From the NCBI RefSeq assembly GCF_030687395.1, contig NZ_CP117430.1:4712001-4776000 (forward strand): a DNA stretch of 64,000 bases, given 5' to 3'. Position numbers and translations under genes: made by a program. Positions 9,436 through 19,068 of this stretch are shown here, in pieces; the first letter of the stretch is position 1; the number at the start of each line of letters is the position of its first letter. The notes beneath the pieces were generated by a model. That model did no database searches, was not told the DNA's origin, and was given only the letters and a program-made list of their open reading frames with translations. The stretch comes from Pseudomonas wuhanensis (GTDB taxonomy: Bacteria; Pseudomonadota; Gammaproteobacteria; Pseudomonadales; Pseudomonadaceae).

Positions 9436-11094
9436 TCAGTGCGAAACCGCCCCACTCGCCCCCAACCCGGTCTGCGAACGAACAAACTGCGGGAAGAACA
9501 ACGCCCGCTCGTTCACACCCTCGGCCGACTTATCGGTGATCGAGAAGAACCAGATCCCGACAAACGCAATGGCCATGGAGAACAGCGCCGGGTATTCATA
9601 CGGGAAGATCGCCTTCTCGTGACCCAGTATCTGCACCCAGATGGTTGGCCCCAACACCATCAAGCCAACAGCACTGACCAGGCCCAGCCAGCCGCCGATC
9701 ATCGCACCGCGAGTCGTCAGCTTCTTCCAGTACATGGAAAGCAGCAACACCGGGAAGTTACAGCTCGCCGCGATGGAGAACGCCAGGCCCACCATGAACG
9801 CGATGTTCTGCTTCTCGAACAGAATCCCCAGACCGATCGCCAGCACCGCCAGAGCGATGGTGGTGATTTTCGAGACACGGATCTCGTCCTTCTCGTTGGC
9901 CTTGCCCTTCTTGATCACGCTGGCATACAGGTCATGGGACACCGCCGAAGCACCGGCCAGGGTCAGACCAGCTACCACCGCCAGGATGGTTGCGAACGCC
10001 ACCGCCGAGATGAAGCCCAGGAAGATACTGCCACCCACTGCGTTGGCCAGGTGCACCGCCGCCATGTTGTTGCCGCCCAACAGCGCGCCGGCCGCATCTT
10101 TGAAGGCCGGGTTGGTGCTGACCAGCAGGATCGCGCCGAAGCCGATGATGAAGGTCAGGATGTAGAAGTAGCCAATGAAGCCGGTTGCATACAGCACACT
10201 CTTGCGAGCTTCTTTCGCGTCACTCACGGTGAAGAAGCGCATCAGGATGTGCGGCAGGCCAGCGGTACCGAACATCAGCGCCAGGCCAAGGGAGAAGGCG
10301 GAGATCGGGTCTTTCACCAGACCGCCGGGGCTCATGATTGCCTCACCCTTAGGGTGAACCTTGATCGCCTCGGAGAACAGCGCGTTGAAGTCGAAGTTGA
10401 CGTGTTTCATTACCATCAGCGCCATGAACGAGGCACCGGACAGCAACAGCACCGCCTTGATGATCTGCACCCAGGTCGTCGCCAGCATGCCGCCGAACAG
10501 CACGTACAAGCACATCAGGATACCGACCAGAATCACCGCAACGTGATAGTCGAGACCAAACAGCAGCTGAATCAGCTTGCCGGCACCGACCATTTGCGCG
10601 ATCAGGTAGAACGCTACCACCACCAACGAACCGCACGCCGACAGCGAGCGGATCTGGGTTTGCCCCAGGCGATAGGACGCCACGTCGGCAAAGGTGTACT
10701 TGCCCAGGTTACGCAGGCGCTCGGCGATCAGGAACAGAATGATCGGCCAGCCCACCAGGAAACCGATCGAGTAGATCAGGCCGTCGTAGCCAGAGGTGAA
10801 CACCAGGGCGGAAATACCCAGGAAGGACGCCGCGGACATGTAGTCACCGGCAATCGCCAGACCGTTCTGGAAACCGGTGATCTTGCCGCCCGCCGCATAG
10901 TAGTCGGCAGCCGAGTTGTTCTTCTTGGAAGCCCAGTAAGTGATATATAAAGTCGCGCCGACGAACGCCACAAACATCAGGATCGCCGCGATGTTCAGGG
11001 GTTGTTTCTGTACCGCACCCGTGAGGGCTTCAGCCGCCCAGGCGCCAGGTGCAAAGGCTGCGATGCTCAATAGAGCCATTAGACGCCGGATCAT
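9436..11094 (-). CDS. actP: Cation/acetate symporter
   Basis: Sodium/solute symporter family (SSS) permease that takes up acetate and related short monocarboxylates such as glycolate. 552 residues. Seen: an N-terminal signal-like helix ending GAWAAEAL, then about 13 membrane helices, with [20 protein letters not shown] and [17 protein letters not shown], both characteristic of ActP. The ATG at 11094 overlaps the TGA of the upstream DUF485 gene (ATGA), the usual yjcH-actP arrangement. The frame stays open further upstream, but only antisense-like low-quality sequence is gained there. No acs gene is in the window. Confidence 0.93.
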   Translation of the reverse strand: MIRRLMALLSIAAFAPGAWAAEALTGAVQKQPLNIAAILMFVAFVGATLYITYWASKKNNSAADYYAAGGKITGFQNGLAIAGDYMSAASFLGISALVFTSGYDGLIYSIGFLVGWPIILFLIAERLRNLGKYTFADVASYRLGQTQIRSLSACGSLVVVAFYLIAQMVGAGKLIQLLFGLDYHVAVILVGILMCLYVLFGGMLATTWVQIIKAVLLLSGASFMALMVMKHVNFDFNALFSEAIKVHPKGEAIMSPGGLVKDPISAFSLGLALMFGTAGLPHILMRFFTVSDAKEARKSVLYATGFIGYFYILTFIIGFGAILLVSTNPAFKDAAGALLGGNNMAAVHLANAVGGSIFLGFISAVAFATILAVVAGLTLAGASAVSHDLYASVIKKGKANEKDEIRVSKITTIALAVLAIGLGILFEKQNIAFMVGLAFSIAASCNFPVLLLSMYWKKLTTRGAMIGGWLGLVSAVGLMVLGPTIWVQILGHEKAIFPYEYPALFSMAIAFVGIWFFSITDKSAEGVNERALFFPQFVRSQTGLGASGAVSH

Positions 11095-11402
11095 TGCTGA
11101 GCCTCCTTGAGAATCGCATTGTTCAAGTCGTCGAATTCGCCGTTGGCGCGTCGCACGTAGATGCCCGTCAGGATAAAGGCCGAAACAATCAGCCCGACAC
11201 CGATCGGAATGCCCCACGTAATCGAAGACTCGGGGCTGATTTTCGCACCCAGAATATGCGGCCCGTAGGCAATCAAAAGGATGAATCCGGAGTACAGCCC
11301 AAGCATGATCGCCGAAAGAATCCAGGCGAATCGTTCTCTCTTGCTGACCAGCTCTTTGAAGCGCGAGCTGTTTTGTATCGAGAGGTAAATGCTGTCGTTC
11401 AT
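11091..11402 (-). CDS. yjcH: DUF485 membrane protein, ActP partner
   Basis: 103-residue protein of the DUF485/YjcH family, almost always encoded immediately before actP. Its biochemical role is not established; a helper or stability role for the permease is inferred from gene context. Seen: two membrane helices (about 27-48 and 64-85) and the family-type N terminus [16 protein letters not shown]. The ATG at 11402 follows GAGGAT at a good distance. The stop codon overlaps the actP start. Confidence 0.9.
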   Translation of the reverse strand: MNDSIYLSIQNSSRFKELVSKRERFAWILSAIMLGLYSGFILLIAYGPHILGAKISPESSITWGIPIGVGLIVSAFILTGIYVRRANGEFDDLNNAILKEAQQ

Positions 11403-11535
11403 TGTTTTTATCCTCGCAGCACAGATTTAGTTGGAACGGTATCCACTCTATGCGGCTGCCGGACAGGTTCCAGACGACCTTAGTATTAGAACGACATGAC
11501 ACAGCCGCCATTTTTCAGCATGCATTAAACAATGC

Positions 11536-11619
11536 GGGGGCGGGCTTGCTCGCGAAGGCGGAGTGTCAGCCAACATCGTTGCTGAATGACACACCGCTTT
11601 CGCGACCAAGCCCGCCCCA
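11536..11619. repeat. REPIN-like inverted REP pair
   Basis: Inverted halves GGGGCGGGCTTGCTCGCGAA and TTCGCGACCAAGCCCGCCCC flank a shorter inner palindrome (GTGTCAG/TGACAC). It is a diverged REP doublet between the yjcH promoter region and the terminator of the next gene. Confidence 0.75.
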
Positions 11620-11633
11620 CATAAAAAAACAAA

Positions 11634-11663
11634 AGGCCCCTTGGCATTTATGCCAAGGGGCCT
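11634..11663 (-). terminator. Strong terminator of the betaine-binding protein gene
   Basis: A perfect 13-bp stem, AGGCCCCTTGGCA (11634-11646) with 11651-11663, closes a TTTA loop. On the minus strand it is followed by TTTTGTTTTTTT, so it ends transcription of the gene that stops at 11696. Confidence 0.93.
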
Positions 11664-11695
11664 CGAGAAGTGCTGACTAGGCGCCTCGGGTCAAA

Positions 11696-12547
11696 TCATT
11701 TGATCCAGTCGGCAACGCGATCCGGGTGTTTGGCCACCCAATCTTTCGCTGCGGCTTCAGGCTTGGCGCCCTCTTGAATCGCCAACATGACTTCGCCGAT
11801 TTCGTCTTTCGACGCCCACTGGAAGCTCTTCAAAAACTTCGCGACTTCAGGCGCTTTGGTTGCCAGCTCCTTGCTGCCGATGCTGTTCACGGTTTCAGCC
11901 GCGCCGTAAACGCCTTTCGGGTCTTCCAGGAAGCGCAGTTTCCACTTGGCGAACATCCAGTGCGGCACCCAACCGGTGACGGCAATGGATTCGTTTTTCT
12001 TCTCGGCACGGGTCAGCTCGGCAATCATGCCGGCGCCAGAACTGGCCTTGAGGGTGTAGCCGTCCAGGCCATAGTCCTTGATCGCCTGCTCGGACTTGAG
12101 CATCACGCCTGAACCGGCATCGATGCCGACGATACGATTTTTGAAGCTGTCGTCGGTTTTCAGATCAGCAATAGACTTGGCCTTGACGTACTCCGGCACG
12201 ATCAGGCCGATTTTCGCATCCTTGAAGTTCGGGCCGTAATCGACGACCTGATCCTTGTTCTTGGTCCAGTATTCACCGTGAGTCACGGGCAACCACGCCG
12301 ACAGCATGGCGTCGAGTTTGCCTGTGGCCACACCCTGCCACATGATCCCGGTGGCAACCGCTTGCAGCTTCACGTCATAACCGAGTTTCTGCCTGATCAC
12401 TTCTGCGGCCACGTTGGTCGTGGCGACGCTGTCCGACCAGCCGTCTACATAACCGATCGTCACTGCCTTGCCTTCAGCGCTGGCCATCGTAGAACTGATC
12501 GCCAGCACCAAAGCGGCACCTGCGCCCAAGAGTCGTCGCATCTTCAT
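11696..12547 (-). CDS. Glycine betaine/proline-type ABC transporter substrate-binding protein
   Basis: Periplasmic binding protein of the OpuAC family, which binds quaternary amines such as glycine betaine, choline or carnitine. 283 residues. Seen: a signal peptide (MKMRRLLGAGAALVLAIS, cleavage near ASA-EG), then a domain with VDGWSDSVATTNVA, a Trp-rich pocket region including WLPVTHGEYW, and TGWVPHWMFAKW near residue 200. The ATG at 12547 is preceded by GGGGAAG; a longer in-frame start would disrupt the signal peptide. No permease or ATPase gene is adjacent, so it is an orphan that must share a transporter encoded elsewhere. The exact ligand cannot be read from sequence. Confidence 0.88.
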   Translation of the reverse strand: MKMRRLLGAGAALVLAISSTMASAEGKAVTIGYVDGWSDSVATTNVAAEVIRQKLGYDVKLQAVATGIMWQGVATGKLDAMLSAWLPVTHGEYWTKNKDQVVDYGPNFKDAKIGLIVPEYVKAKSIADLKTDDSFKNRIVGIDAGSGVMLKSEQAIKDYGLDGYTLKASSGAGMIAELTRAEKKNESIAVTGWVPHWMFAKWKLRFLEDPKGVYGAAETVNSIGSKELATKAPEVAKFLKSFQWASKDEIGEVMLAIQEGAKPEAAAKDWVAKHPDRVADWIK

Positions 12548-12876
12548 CGTTACTTCCCCGAAAGTGCTGCGCTCGACGGATGCCGAGCCGCTCAACGTAT
12601 TGTTATGGTGCACAGCGCCCCCATCACGCCTCACTGCAAACTCGTTCAAACATCAGCGGAGTACTGACGCCACGATAATCAACCTGACGCCAACCGCGAC
12701 CTGCTCTGCCAGCGACCTCAAGGCATCGAGAAACGACATCAGAACGCCATTAATCGTGCCCCGTGAAAGTACGCACGCCAACCCCGCCCAAACTTTGCAT
12801 GTCAAAATTATGCAGGCCACCAAGCACGGGACAAATGCAGGTAACATGCGCGGCTTTGTTCCCAGACGGCCTGACC
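12548..12876. other. Divergent intergenic region, 329 bp
   Basis: Lies between the betaine-binding protein gene (minus) and the GH17 gene (plus) and should hold both promoters. I see no convincing sigma70 pair, operator palindrome, REP or small gene in it. An in-frame ATG at 12835 could extend the GH17 protein by 14 residues. Confidence 0.5.
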
Positions 12877-14430
12877 ATGCCCGCGACATCACGCTTTCCT
12901 TTTTTTGCTTATTTATTCGCCTGCCTGCTGGGGCTTTTTGCCCTCGGCGGTTTCTGGTATGGCCTCGGCAAACCGGTGATCCTGCCGGACGTGACCAGCG
13001 CAACGCACAAGCTGCAATGCGCCTCCTACACCCCGTTCGACAAAGACCAATCGCCGTTCGATGTACCGTTCAAACTGCGCCCCGAGCGCATGGACGCCGA
13101 CCTCGCGCTACTGGCAACCCGTTTTGAATGCATCCGTACCTATTCCATGACCGGCCTCGAGGCTATACCCGATCTGGCGCGCAAGCATGGCTTGAAGCTG
13201 ATGATCGGCGCCTGGGTCAACAGCAACCCGGTGGACACTGCCAAGGAAGTCGACCTGCTGATCGCCTCGGCCAATGCCAACGCCGATGTGGTGACTGCGG
13301 TGATCGTAGGCAACGAAACCCTGCTGCGCAAGGAAGTGACCGGCGCACAGTTGGCGACGCTGATTAACAAAGTCAAAAGTCAGGTCAAACAACCGGTGAC
13401 CTACGCCGACGTCTGGGAGTTCTGGCTCAAGCACCCGGAAATCGCCCCCGCGGTGGACTTCCTGACCATCCATTTGCTGCCGTACTGGGAAGACGATCCG
13501 TCGAACATCGACGCCGCGCTGCAGCATGTGGCCGAAGTGCGCCAGGTGTTCGGCAACAAGTTCGCGCCCAAGGACGTGATGATTGGTGAAACCGGCTGGC
13601 CAAGCGAAGGCCGTCAGCGTGAAACCGCCTTGCCGAGCAGGGTCAATGAAGCCAAGTTCATTCGCAGCTTTGTGATCATGGCCGAGCAGCAAGGCTGGCA
13701 TTACAACCTGATCGAGGCATTCGACCAGCCTTGGAAACGCGCCAGCGAAGGTGCGGTCGGGGGTTATTGGGGACTGTTCGACGCCGATCGCCAGGATAAG
13801 GGCGTACTCGCCGGGCCGGTCTCGAACGTGCCGTACTGGTCGCAATGGCTGATGGTGGGTGGCTTGATCTTCATCGGCACGCTGATCCTCGGCGGTCGCG
13901 TTCGCAGCACCCGCGCGGCGCTGGTTCTGCCACTGCTCGGTGCAGTGGCGGCCTGTTCGATTGGCGCTTGGGGCGACCTGGCCCGTGTCACCACCCGGTT
14001 TGCCAGTGAATGGCTGTGGGTCGCCTTGCTGACGGGGTTGAATGTGTTGGTGCTGGCGCATGCCGCGCTGACCTTGAGCGCTCGGACCGGCTGGCGTGAA
14101 CGCGCCTTCGATGCACTGGAACGTCGTGCCGGCTGGTGGCTGGCAGCGGCAGGTTTTGCCGCGGCGGTGATGATGCTGGAGTTGGTGTTCGACCCGCGTT
14201 ATCGCAGCTTCCCGAGTGTCGCATTCATCCTGCCGGCGCTGGTGTACCTGTGCCGGCCGGTCAGCGTGCCGCGTCGGGAAATCGCCCTGCTGACCTTCAT
14301 CATCGGCGCCGGCATTGCGCCACAGCTGTATCAAGAAGGTTTGCAGAACCAGCAGGCCTGGGGTTGGGCGCTGGTGAGTGTGTTGATGGTGGCGGCGTTG
14401 TGGCGCAGCTTGCGGGTTCGCAAGGGGTGA
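12877..14430 (+). CDS. Membrane-bound glycoside hydrolase family 17 protein (beta-1,3-glucan enzyme)
   Basis: GH17-type catalytic domain joined to a polytopic membrane tail. 517 residues from the ATG at 12877. Seen: a signal anchor (about 8-30), a (beta/alpha)8-type domain (about 45-325) with the probable acid/base Glu147 in VIVGNETLL and nucleophile Glu238 in MIGETGWPSEG, then about seven hydrophobic helices to the C terminus. Some proteobacterial GH17 domains are transglucosylases that remodel beta-1,3-glucan rather than hydrolases; which applies here is unknown. No glucan synthase domain is present, unlike NdvB. The ribosome site is weak, so the start could be 12835. Confidence 0.82.
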   Translation: MPATSRFPFFAYLFACLLGLFALGGFWYGLGKPVILPDVTSATHKLQCASYTPFDKDQSPFDVPFKLRPERMDADLALLATRFECIRTYSMTGLEAIPDLARKHGLKLMIGAWVNSNPVDTAKEVDLLIASANANADVVTAVIVGNETLLRKEVTGAQLATLINKVKSQVKQPVTYADVWEFWLKHPEIAPAVDFLTIHLLPYWEDDPSNIDAALQHVAEVRQVFGNKFAPKDVMIGETGWPSEGRQRETALPSRVNEAKFIRSFVIMAEQQGWHYNLIEAFDQPWKRASEGAVGGYWGLFDADRQDKGVLAGPVSNVPYWSQWLMVGGLIFIGTLILGGRVRSTRAALVLPLLGAVAACSIGAWGDLARVTTRFASEWLWVALLTGLNVLVLAHAALTLSARTGWRERAFDALERRAGWWLAAAGFAAAVMMLELVFDPRYRSFPSVAFILPALVYLCRPVSVPRREIALLTFIIGAGIAPQLYQEGLQNQQAWGWALVSVLMVAALWRSLRVRKG

Positions 14431-14451
14431 TCTTCAGCGCGGCTACCGGCC

Positions 14452-14519
14452 TCATCGCGGGCAAGCCCGCTCCCACAGGGTTTACGCAATCCTTGTGGGA
14501 GCGGGCTTGCCCGCGATGA
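14452..14519. repeat. REPIN (GCGGGCTTGCCCGC class)
   Basis: Two inverted REP sequences, TCATCGCGGGCAAGCCCGCT and its near-complement, separated by an 18-base spacer. It lies between the GH17 gene and a convergent hypothetical gene. Confidence 0.9.
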
Positions 14520-14526
14520 CGGATTA

Positions 14527-14895
14527 TCAAACGCTACGAGAAGCCCGAACCAGACGCAAAGCAGCAATCACCACCGCAAACACCGCTAACGTGGTGTTGT
14601 ACAACGCCAGCGCCGGAAATCCGAATACCAGCGCCAGCACCGCCAACCACCACCCCGCTCGCCCCGGCAGCACAAAACCGAGCACCGCAGCGGCCACTGC
14701 TGCCCAGCCCAGCACCTTGAAATGAATCATCAAACCCAGATTCGACCGAATCTGGCATTCCCAGCGACTGGCCTCATCAACGCAAACGCCAACCCATTGA
14801 GCATCCTCCATGAAGCCATAACGCGCGCCATAACTGGCGGCCAGCCATAACGGCAGAAGAACGAGCAACAGGATCACGGGCAGACGGCGGGACAT
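14527..14895 (-). CDS. Hypothetical membrane protein
   Basis: 122-residue protein I do not recognise. Seen: an N-terminal hydrophobic helix (about 6-22, LPVILLLVLLPLWLAAS), a short loop with two cysteines (VGVCVDEASRWECQIR), then two or three further hydrophobic segments (about 59-110). The ATG at 14895 follows GGAG at a good distance; an upstream TTG is less likely. The paired cysteines in the predicted external loop could form a disulfide. Convergent with the GH17 gene across a REPIN; no functional context. Confidence 0.65.
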   Translation of the reverse strand: MSRRLPVILLLVLLPLWLAASYGARYGFMEDAQWVGVCVDEASRWECQIRSNLGLMIHFKVLGWAAVAAAVLGFVLPGRAGWWLAVLALVFGFPALALYNTTLAVFAVVIAALRLVRASRSV

Positions 14896-15118
14896 GAAGC
14901 ACTCCAATAAACGAAATCGGCGGCCAGCTTAATCCCCCGACCGCGGTAAGCAAGTGACATCAACAGATAACTGTTCATGAAATAGCTGCAAAGTGTATCG
15001 TCCTGCTACCGTTGCTCCGAAATCAGGCCGGTTTGGTACCGATCATGGCACTTTGGCGCAAATCCGATGGTCATAGCCTGCGAACTTCATCCGGCACCTT
15101 CCTCTAAGGGATCTAGTC

Positions 15119-16417
15119 ATGCTCCGCTCCTTGCGCTGCGCCGCCCTGTTTGGCGGCTTGTTTTTAAGTGCGTCCGCACTGGCGGCCGACATTGATGCCG
15201 CCAGTTACGGCTACCCCCTGACCAACCCGTTCGAGGCGACTATCGCCACGACACCGCCGGAGTTACGCCCGGAATTGCCGCACGATGACGACATCAATCA
15301 GTCGGACCGCAGTGTCACGATGCGCCCCGAGCGTGAGTTCAACCTGCCGGACAACTTCTGGCCGGTAAAGCAACTCACCTATCGCATCGCCACGCAAGAT
15401 CAAGCCGCACCGTTGATCTTCCTGATCTCCGGCACCGGTGCACGCTACGACAGCACCCTCAATGAGTACCTGAAAAAGCTCTACTACAAGGCCGGCTATC
15501 ACGTGGTGCAACTGTCGTCGCCCACCAGCTACGATTTCATGAGCGCGGCCTCGCGCTTCGCCACCCCAGGCATAACCAAGGAAGATGCCGAAGACATGTA
15601 CCGGGTGATGCAGGCTGTGCGGGCGCAGAACCCGAAATTACCGGTCACCGACTATTACCTGAGCGGCTACAGCCTCGGCGCCCTGGATGCGGCCTTTGTG
15701 GCGCACCTGGATGAAACCCGTCGCAGCTTCAATTTCAAGAAAGTCTTGCTGCTCAACCCGCCGGTCAACCTTTACACCTCGATCACCAACCTGGACAAGC
15801 TGGTACAAACAGAGGTGAAAGGCATCAACAACAGCACCACCTTCTATGAGCTGGTGCTGGACAAACTGACCCGCTACTTCCAGCAAAAGGGTTACATCGA
15901 CCTCAACGATGCCCTGCTCTACGACTTCCAGCAGTCCAAGCAACACCTGACCAACGAGCAGATGGCCATGCTGATTGGCACTTCGTTCCGTTTCTCGGCG
16001 GCTGACATTGCCTTCACCTCGGACCTGATCAACCGTCGCGGCCTGATCACGCCACCGAAATACCCGATCACCGAAGGCACCACCCTCACACCATTCCTCA
16101 AACGCGCGCTGCAGTGCGATTTCGACTGCTACATCACCGAGCAAGTCATTCCGATGTGGCGCGCCCGCACCGACGGCGGCAGCCTGCTGCAATTGATCGA
16201 TCAGGTCAGCCTGTATGCGCTCAAGGATTATCTGCACGGCAGCCCGAAAATCGCCGTCATGCACAACGCTGACGACGTGATCCTCGGCCCTGGCGACCTG
16301 GGGTTTCTGCGCCGGACCTTCGGCGACCGTTTGACTGTTTATCCATTGGGCGGCCATTGCGGCAACCTCAACTATCGCGTCAACAGCGACGCCATGCTGG
16401 AGTTTTTCCGTGGCTAA
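15119..16417 (+). CDS. Secreted alpha/beta-hydrolase fold protein, linked to mlaA
   Basis: 432-residue exported protein. Seen: a signal peptide ending ALAADI (cleavage near 23), an early FLISGTGARYDS loop as expected for an oxyanion region, the nucleophile elbow SGYSLGALD (Ser185), an acid candidate at HNADDVILG (Asp385 or Asp386) and a histidine in GGHCGNLNYR (His413). These give a plausible Ser-Asp-His triad, so it is probably a periplasmic esterase or lipase-like enzyme; the substrate is unknown. It overlaps mlaA by 8 bp, suggesting a role in outer-membrane phospholipid handling. That link is inference from coupling only. Confidence 0.8.
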   Translation: MLRSLRCAALFGGLFLSASALAADIDAASYGYPLTNPFEATIATTPPELRPELPHDDDINQSDRSVTMRPEREFNLPDNFWPVKQLTYRIATQDQAAPLIFLISGTGARYDSTLNEYLKKLYYKAGYHVVQLSSPTSYDFMSAASRFATPGITKEDAEDMYRVMQAVRAQNPKLPVTDYYLSGYSLGALDAAFVAHLDETRRSFNFKKVLLLNPPVNLYTSITNLDKLVQTEVKGINNSTTFYELVLDKLTRYFQQKGYIDLNDALLYDFQQSKQHLTNEQMAMLIGTSFRFSAADIAFTSDLINRRGLITPPKYPITEGTTLTPFLKRALQCDFDCYITEQVIPMWRARTDGGSLLQLIDQVSLYALKDYLHGSPKIAVMHNADDVILGPGDLGFLRRTFGDRLTVYPLGGHCGNLNYRVNSDAMLEFFRG

Positions 16418-17198
16418 ATACCCCCTGCTGATCGCATCGTTACTCTGTGCAGGCGTCGCCAACGCCGACAACAGCAAAGCCAATGCACCTGTGGTGGTCG
16501 ATAGTGACGGCTTCAAGGAACCGCTGAGCAAACTCAAATTCAACCCGGGGCTGGATCAGCGCGAGTTCGAACGCTCGACGCTCAACGCGCTGAACGTCTA
16601 CGACCCGCTGGAAGAGTGGAACCGCCGCGTCTACCACTTCAACTACCGTTTCGACCAATGGGTGTTCCTGCCCGTGGTCAACGGCTATCGCTACATCACC
16701 CCAAGTTTCCTGCGCACTGGCGTCAGCAACTTCTTCAACAACGTCGGCGATATTCCGAACCTGGTGAACAGCCTGCTGCAATTCAAGGGGCAGCGTTCGA
16801 TGGAAACCACCGCGCGCCTGCTGCTCAACACCACCATCGGTGTCGCCGGCCTGTGGGATCCGGCCACCTCCATGGGGCTGCCGCGCCAGAGCGAAGACTT
16901 CGGCCAGACGCTAGGCTTCTACGGCGTACCGGGCGGCGCCTACTTCGTGCTGCCGATCCTCGGCCCGTCAAACCTGCGTGACACTGCAGGCCTGGTGGTG
17001 GATTACACCGGCGAATCGGCGATCAACTTCCTGAACGTGGCCGAAGTCAGCTCCAACCATCCGGAAGTCTGGGCCCTGCGCGCCGTCGACAAGCGCTATC
17101 AGAACAGCTTCCGCTATGGTCAGCTGAATACGCCGTTCGAGTATGAAAAAGTGCGTTACGTGTACACCGAGTCGCGCAAGCTGCAGGTTGCCGAGTAA
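16410..17198 (+). CDS. mlaA: Phospholipid-transport outer membrane protein MlaA (VacJ)
   Basis: MlaA sits in the outer membrane with a porin and removes mislocalised phospholipids from the outer leaflet, passing them to the periplasmic MlaC and the inner-membrane MlaFEDB complex. 262 residues. Seen: DPLEEWNRRVYHFNYRFDQ, RTGVSNFFNNVGDIPNLVN and EDFGQTLGFYGVPGG, all hallmark MlaA segments. The GTG start at 16410 lies inside the upstream hydrolase gene. The signal sequence (to ANA-DN) lacks a proper lipobox; its only Cys follows LL, so the protein may not be lipidated, unlike E. coli MlaA. Ended by a strong terminator. Confidence 0.93.
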   Translation: MAKYPLLIASLLCAGVANADNSKANAPVVVDSDGFKEPLSKLKFNPGLDQREFERSTLNALNVYDPLEEWNRRVYHFNYRFDQWVFLPVVNGYRYITPSFLRTGVSNFFNNVGDIPNLVNSLLQFKGQRSMETTARLLLNTTIGVAGLWDPATSMGLPRQSEDFGQTLGFYGVPGGAYFVLPILGPSNLRDTAGLVVDYTGESAINFLNVAEVSSNHPEVWALRAVDKRYQNSFRYGQLNTPFEYEKVRYVYTESRKLQVAE

Positions 17199-17211
17199 TT
17201 CTATCGGCAAC

Positions 17212-17249
17212 AAAAAAGGCCATTCGATTTGCGTCGAATGGCCTTTTTT
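17212..17249. terminator. Bidirectional terminator between mlaA and the DUF808 gene
   Basis: A 16-bp stem including AAAAAAGGCCATTCGA (17212-17227) pairs with 17234-17249 across a 6-base loop. A/T runs on both sides let it serve the two convergent genes. Confidence 0.92.
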
Positions 17250-17302
17250 ATGTGCGGTGTCTCAAACACCACCGCTCCCACACTCGATCGTATTGCCAGG
17301 CT

Positions 17303-18217
17303 TCAGCCTTTAACTGCTTTCCAGATTTTGCTCACGAACATCACCCCAACCAACACCGCCGCACCCGCCACAATCCCGGCCACCGCATTCAGCAATGTCG
17401 GCACGATAAACCCGGCTCCACCAGCACCTGCGCTGACACCCTCGATCCAGTGATGAACCACCGGCACGCCGTGGGTCAGAATCCCGCCGCCGACCAAAAA
17501 CATCGCCGCGGTACCGATCACCGACAGGCTTTTCATCATGTACGGCGCTGCACGCAGAATCCCGCCGCCGATGCTTTTAGCCATTTGCCCAGGCTTCTGG
17601 GTCAGCCATAGACCGAGGTCATCGAGTTTGACGATGCCGGCCACCAGGCCATAGACGCCGATGGTCATGACGATGGCGATGCCCGAGAGCACGATCACTT
17701 GCTGGGTCAGCGAAGCGGCAGCCACGGTACCCAAGGTGATGGCGATGATTTCCGCCGAGAGAATGAAGTCGGTACGGATCGCCCCCTTGATCTTGTCCTT
17801 TTCGAACGCCACCAGATCGACCGCCGGGTTGGCCACAGCCTCGACCAGCTCTGCGTGTTCGGCCTGATCTTCAGCTTTGCTGTGGAGGAATTTGTGGGCG
17901 AGTTTTTCGAAACCTTCGAAGCACAGGTAAGCGCCACCGACCATCAACAATGGTGTGACCAGCCACGGAATGAACGCGCTGATGGCCAAGGCCGATGGCA
18001 CCAGGATCAGCTTGTTGAGGAACGAGCCCTTGGCCACCGCCCACACCACCGGGATTTCCCGCTCGGCACGCACGCCGGAAACCTGCTGGGCATTGAGCGC
18101 CAGATCATCGCCAAGCACGCCGGCGGTCTTCTTCGCGGCCATTTTGGTCATCAACGCCACATCATCCAGTACGGTGGCGATGTCGTCGATCAGCACCAGC
18201 AAACTGCTTCCTGCCAT
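17303..18217 (-). CDS. DUF808 (YedI-family) inner membrane protein
   Basis: 304-residue member of the DUF808/YedI family, for which no function is established. Seen: the family N terminus [18 protein letters not shown] followed by [18 protein letters not shown], then a long loop, several membrane helices (for instance [17 protein letters not shown] and [20 protein letters not shown]) and a Gly/Ala-rich C-terminal hairpin. Stands alone, divergent from a TetR-type gene with 134 bp between them. Confidence 0.88.
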   Translation of the reverse strand: MAGSSLLVLIDDIATVLDDVALMTKMAAKKTAGVLGDDLALNAQQVSGVRAEREIPVVWAVAKGSFLNKLILVPSALAISAFIPWLVTPLLMVGGAYLCFEGFEKLAHKFLHSKAEDQAEHAELVEAVANPAVDLVAFEKDKIKGAIRTDFILSAEIIAITLGTVAAASLTQQVIVLSGIAIVMTIGVYGLVAGIVKLDDLGLWLTQKPGQMAKSIGGGILRAAPYMMKSLSVIGTAAMFLVGGGILTHGVPVVHHWIEGVSAGAGGAGFIVPTLLNAVAGIVAGAAVLVGVMFVSKIWKAVKG

Positions 18218-18351
18218 GAATCAGGTTTCCTTCTTGAATGAATGCTGCGCAGCATAGCGCGACCGAGGGCACACGGGGGCATTCTTGAGCGCCGCGCGAG
18301 GCCGGTGCTACCATGCGCAACCGCCAGAACAGGCAAGGAACTCCTTGGTTT

Positions 18352-18957
18352 ATGAGCACTATCCGCGAGCGCAACAAAGAACTGATCCTGCGTGCCGCCA
18401 GCGAAGAATTTGCCGACAAGGGCTTCGCTGCGACCAAAACCAGTGACATCGCGGCCAAGGCCGGGCTACCCAAGCCTAACGTCTACTACTACTTCAAATC
18501 CAAGGAAAACCTCTACCGCGAGGTCCTGGAAAGCATCATCGAGCCCATCCTGCAGGCCTCGACGCCGTTCAACGCCGATGGCGTGCCCAGCGAAGTGCTG
18601 AGCGGCTACATTCGCTCTAAAATCCGCATCTCCCGTGACCTGCCCTTCGCCTCCAAGGTGTTCGCCAGCGAAATCATGCACGGCGCCCCGCACCTGAGCC
18701 CCGACCTGGTCGAGCAACTCAACGGCCAGGCCAGGCACAACATCGACTGCATCCAGACCTGGATCGACCGCGGCCAGATCGCCCCGATCGACCCCAACCA
18801 CCTGATGTTCAGCATCTGGGCCGCGACCCAGACCTACGCCGACTTCGACTGGCAAATTTCTGCGGTGACCGGTAAGGCCAAGCTGGATGAGGCCGACTAT
18901 GAGGCGGCGGCGCAGACGATTATCCGGTTGGTGCTTAAGGGGTGTGAGGTGGACTGA
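18352..18957 (+). CDS. TetR/AcrR-family regulator, RutR-like
   Basis: DNA-binding repressor of the TetR family. 201 residues from the ATG at 18352. Seen: helix-turn-helix about 10-55 with KGFAATKTSDIAAKAGLP and NVYYYFKSKENLYREVL, then a ligand domain with HLMFSIWAATQTYADFDWQI, the signature of the RutR/YcdC C-terminal family. RutR senses uracil in E. coli; pyrimidine sensing here is only a possibility. An in-frame ATG at 18313 with a distant GAGG would add 13 residues. The target could be the divergent DUF808 gene or genes elsewhere. Confidence 0.85.
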   Translation: MSTIRERNKELILRAASEEFADKGFAATKTSDIAAKAGLPKPNVYYYFKSKENLYREVLESIIEPILQASTPFNADGVPSEVLSGYIRSKIRISRDLPFASKVFASEIMHGAPHLSPDLVEQLNGQARHNIDCIQTWIDRGQIAPIDPNHLMFSIWAATQTYADFDWQISAVTGKAKLDEADYEAAAQTIIRLVLKGCEVD

Positions 18958-18974
18958 ACGACCGAGTGAACCCC

Positions 18975-19067
18975 AATCGCGGGCAAGCCCGCTCCCACAA
19001 GGATCGAGGGTGTTCACACATTTTGTATTCACCAGCAGGAACCTGTGGGAGCGGGCTTGCCCGCGAT
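18975..19067. repeat. REPIN, its right REP interrupted by an IS element
   Basis: Left REP (ATCGCGGGCAAGCCCGCTCC), a 43-base spacer with GATCGAGGGTGTTCACACA and TTTTGTATTCACC, and right REP (GGGAGCGGGCTTGCCCGCGA). The sequence continuing the right REP, GCGATTGGGG, reappears only after the IS at 20452, mirroring CCCCAATCGC at the left outer edge. The spacer matches that of the long REPIN at 21034. Confidence 0.85.
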
Positions 19068-19068
19068 G

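Noticed and set aside
9436..11511. Longer version of ActP starting far upstream.
   Set aside because: The extra 139 residues cover the yjcH gene in another frame; the ATG at 11094 overlapping the yjcH stop is the conserved arrangement.
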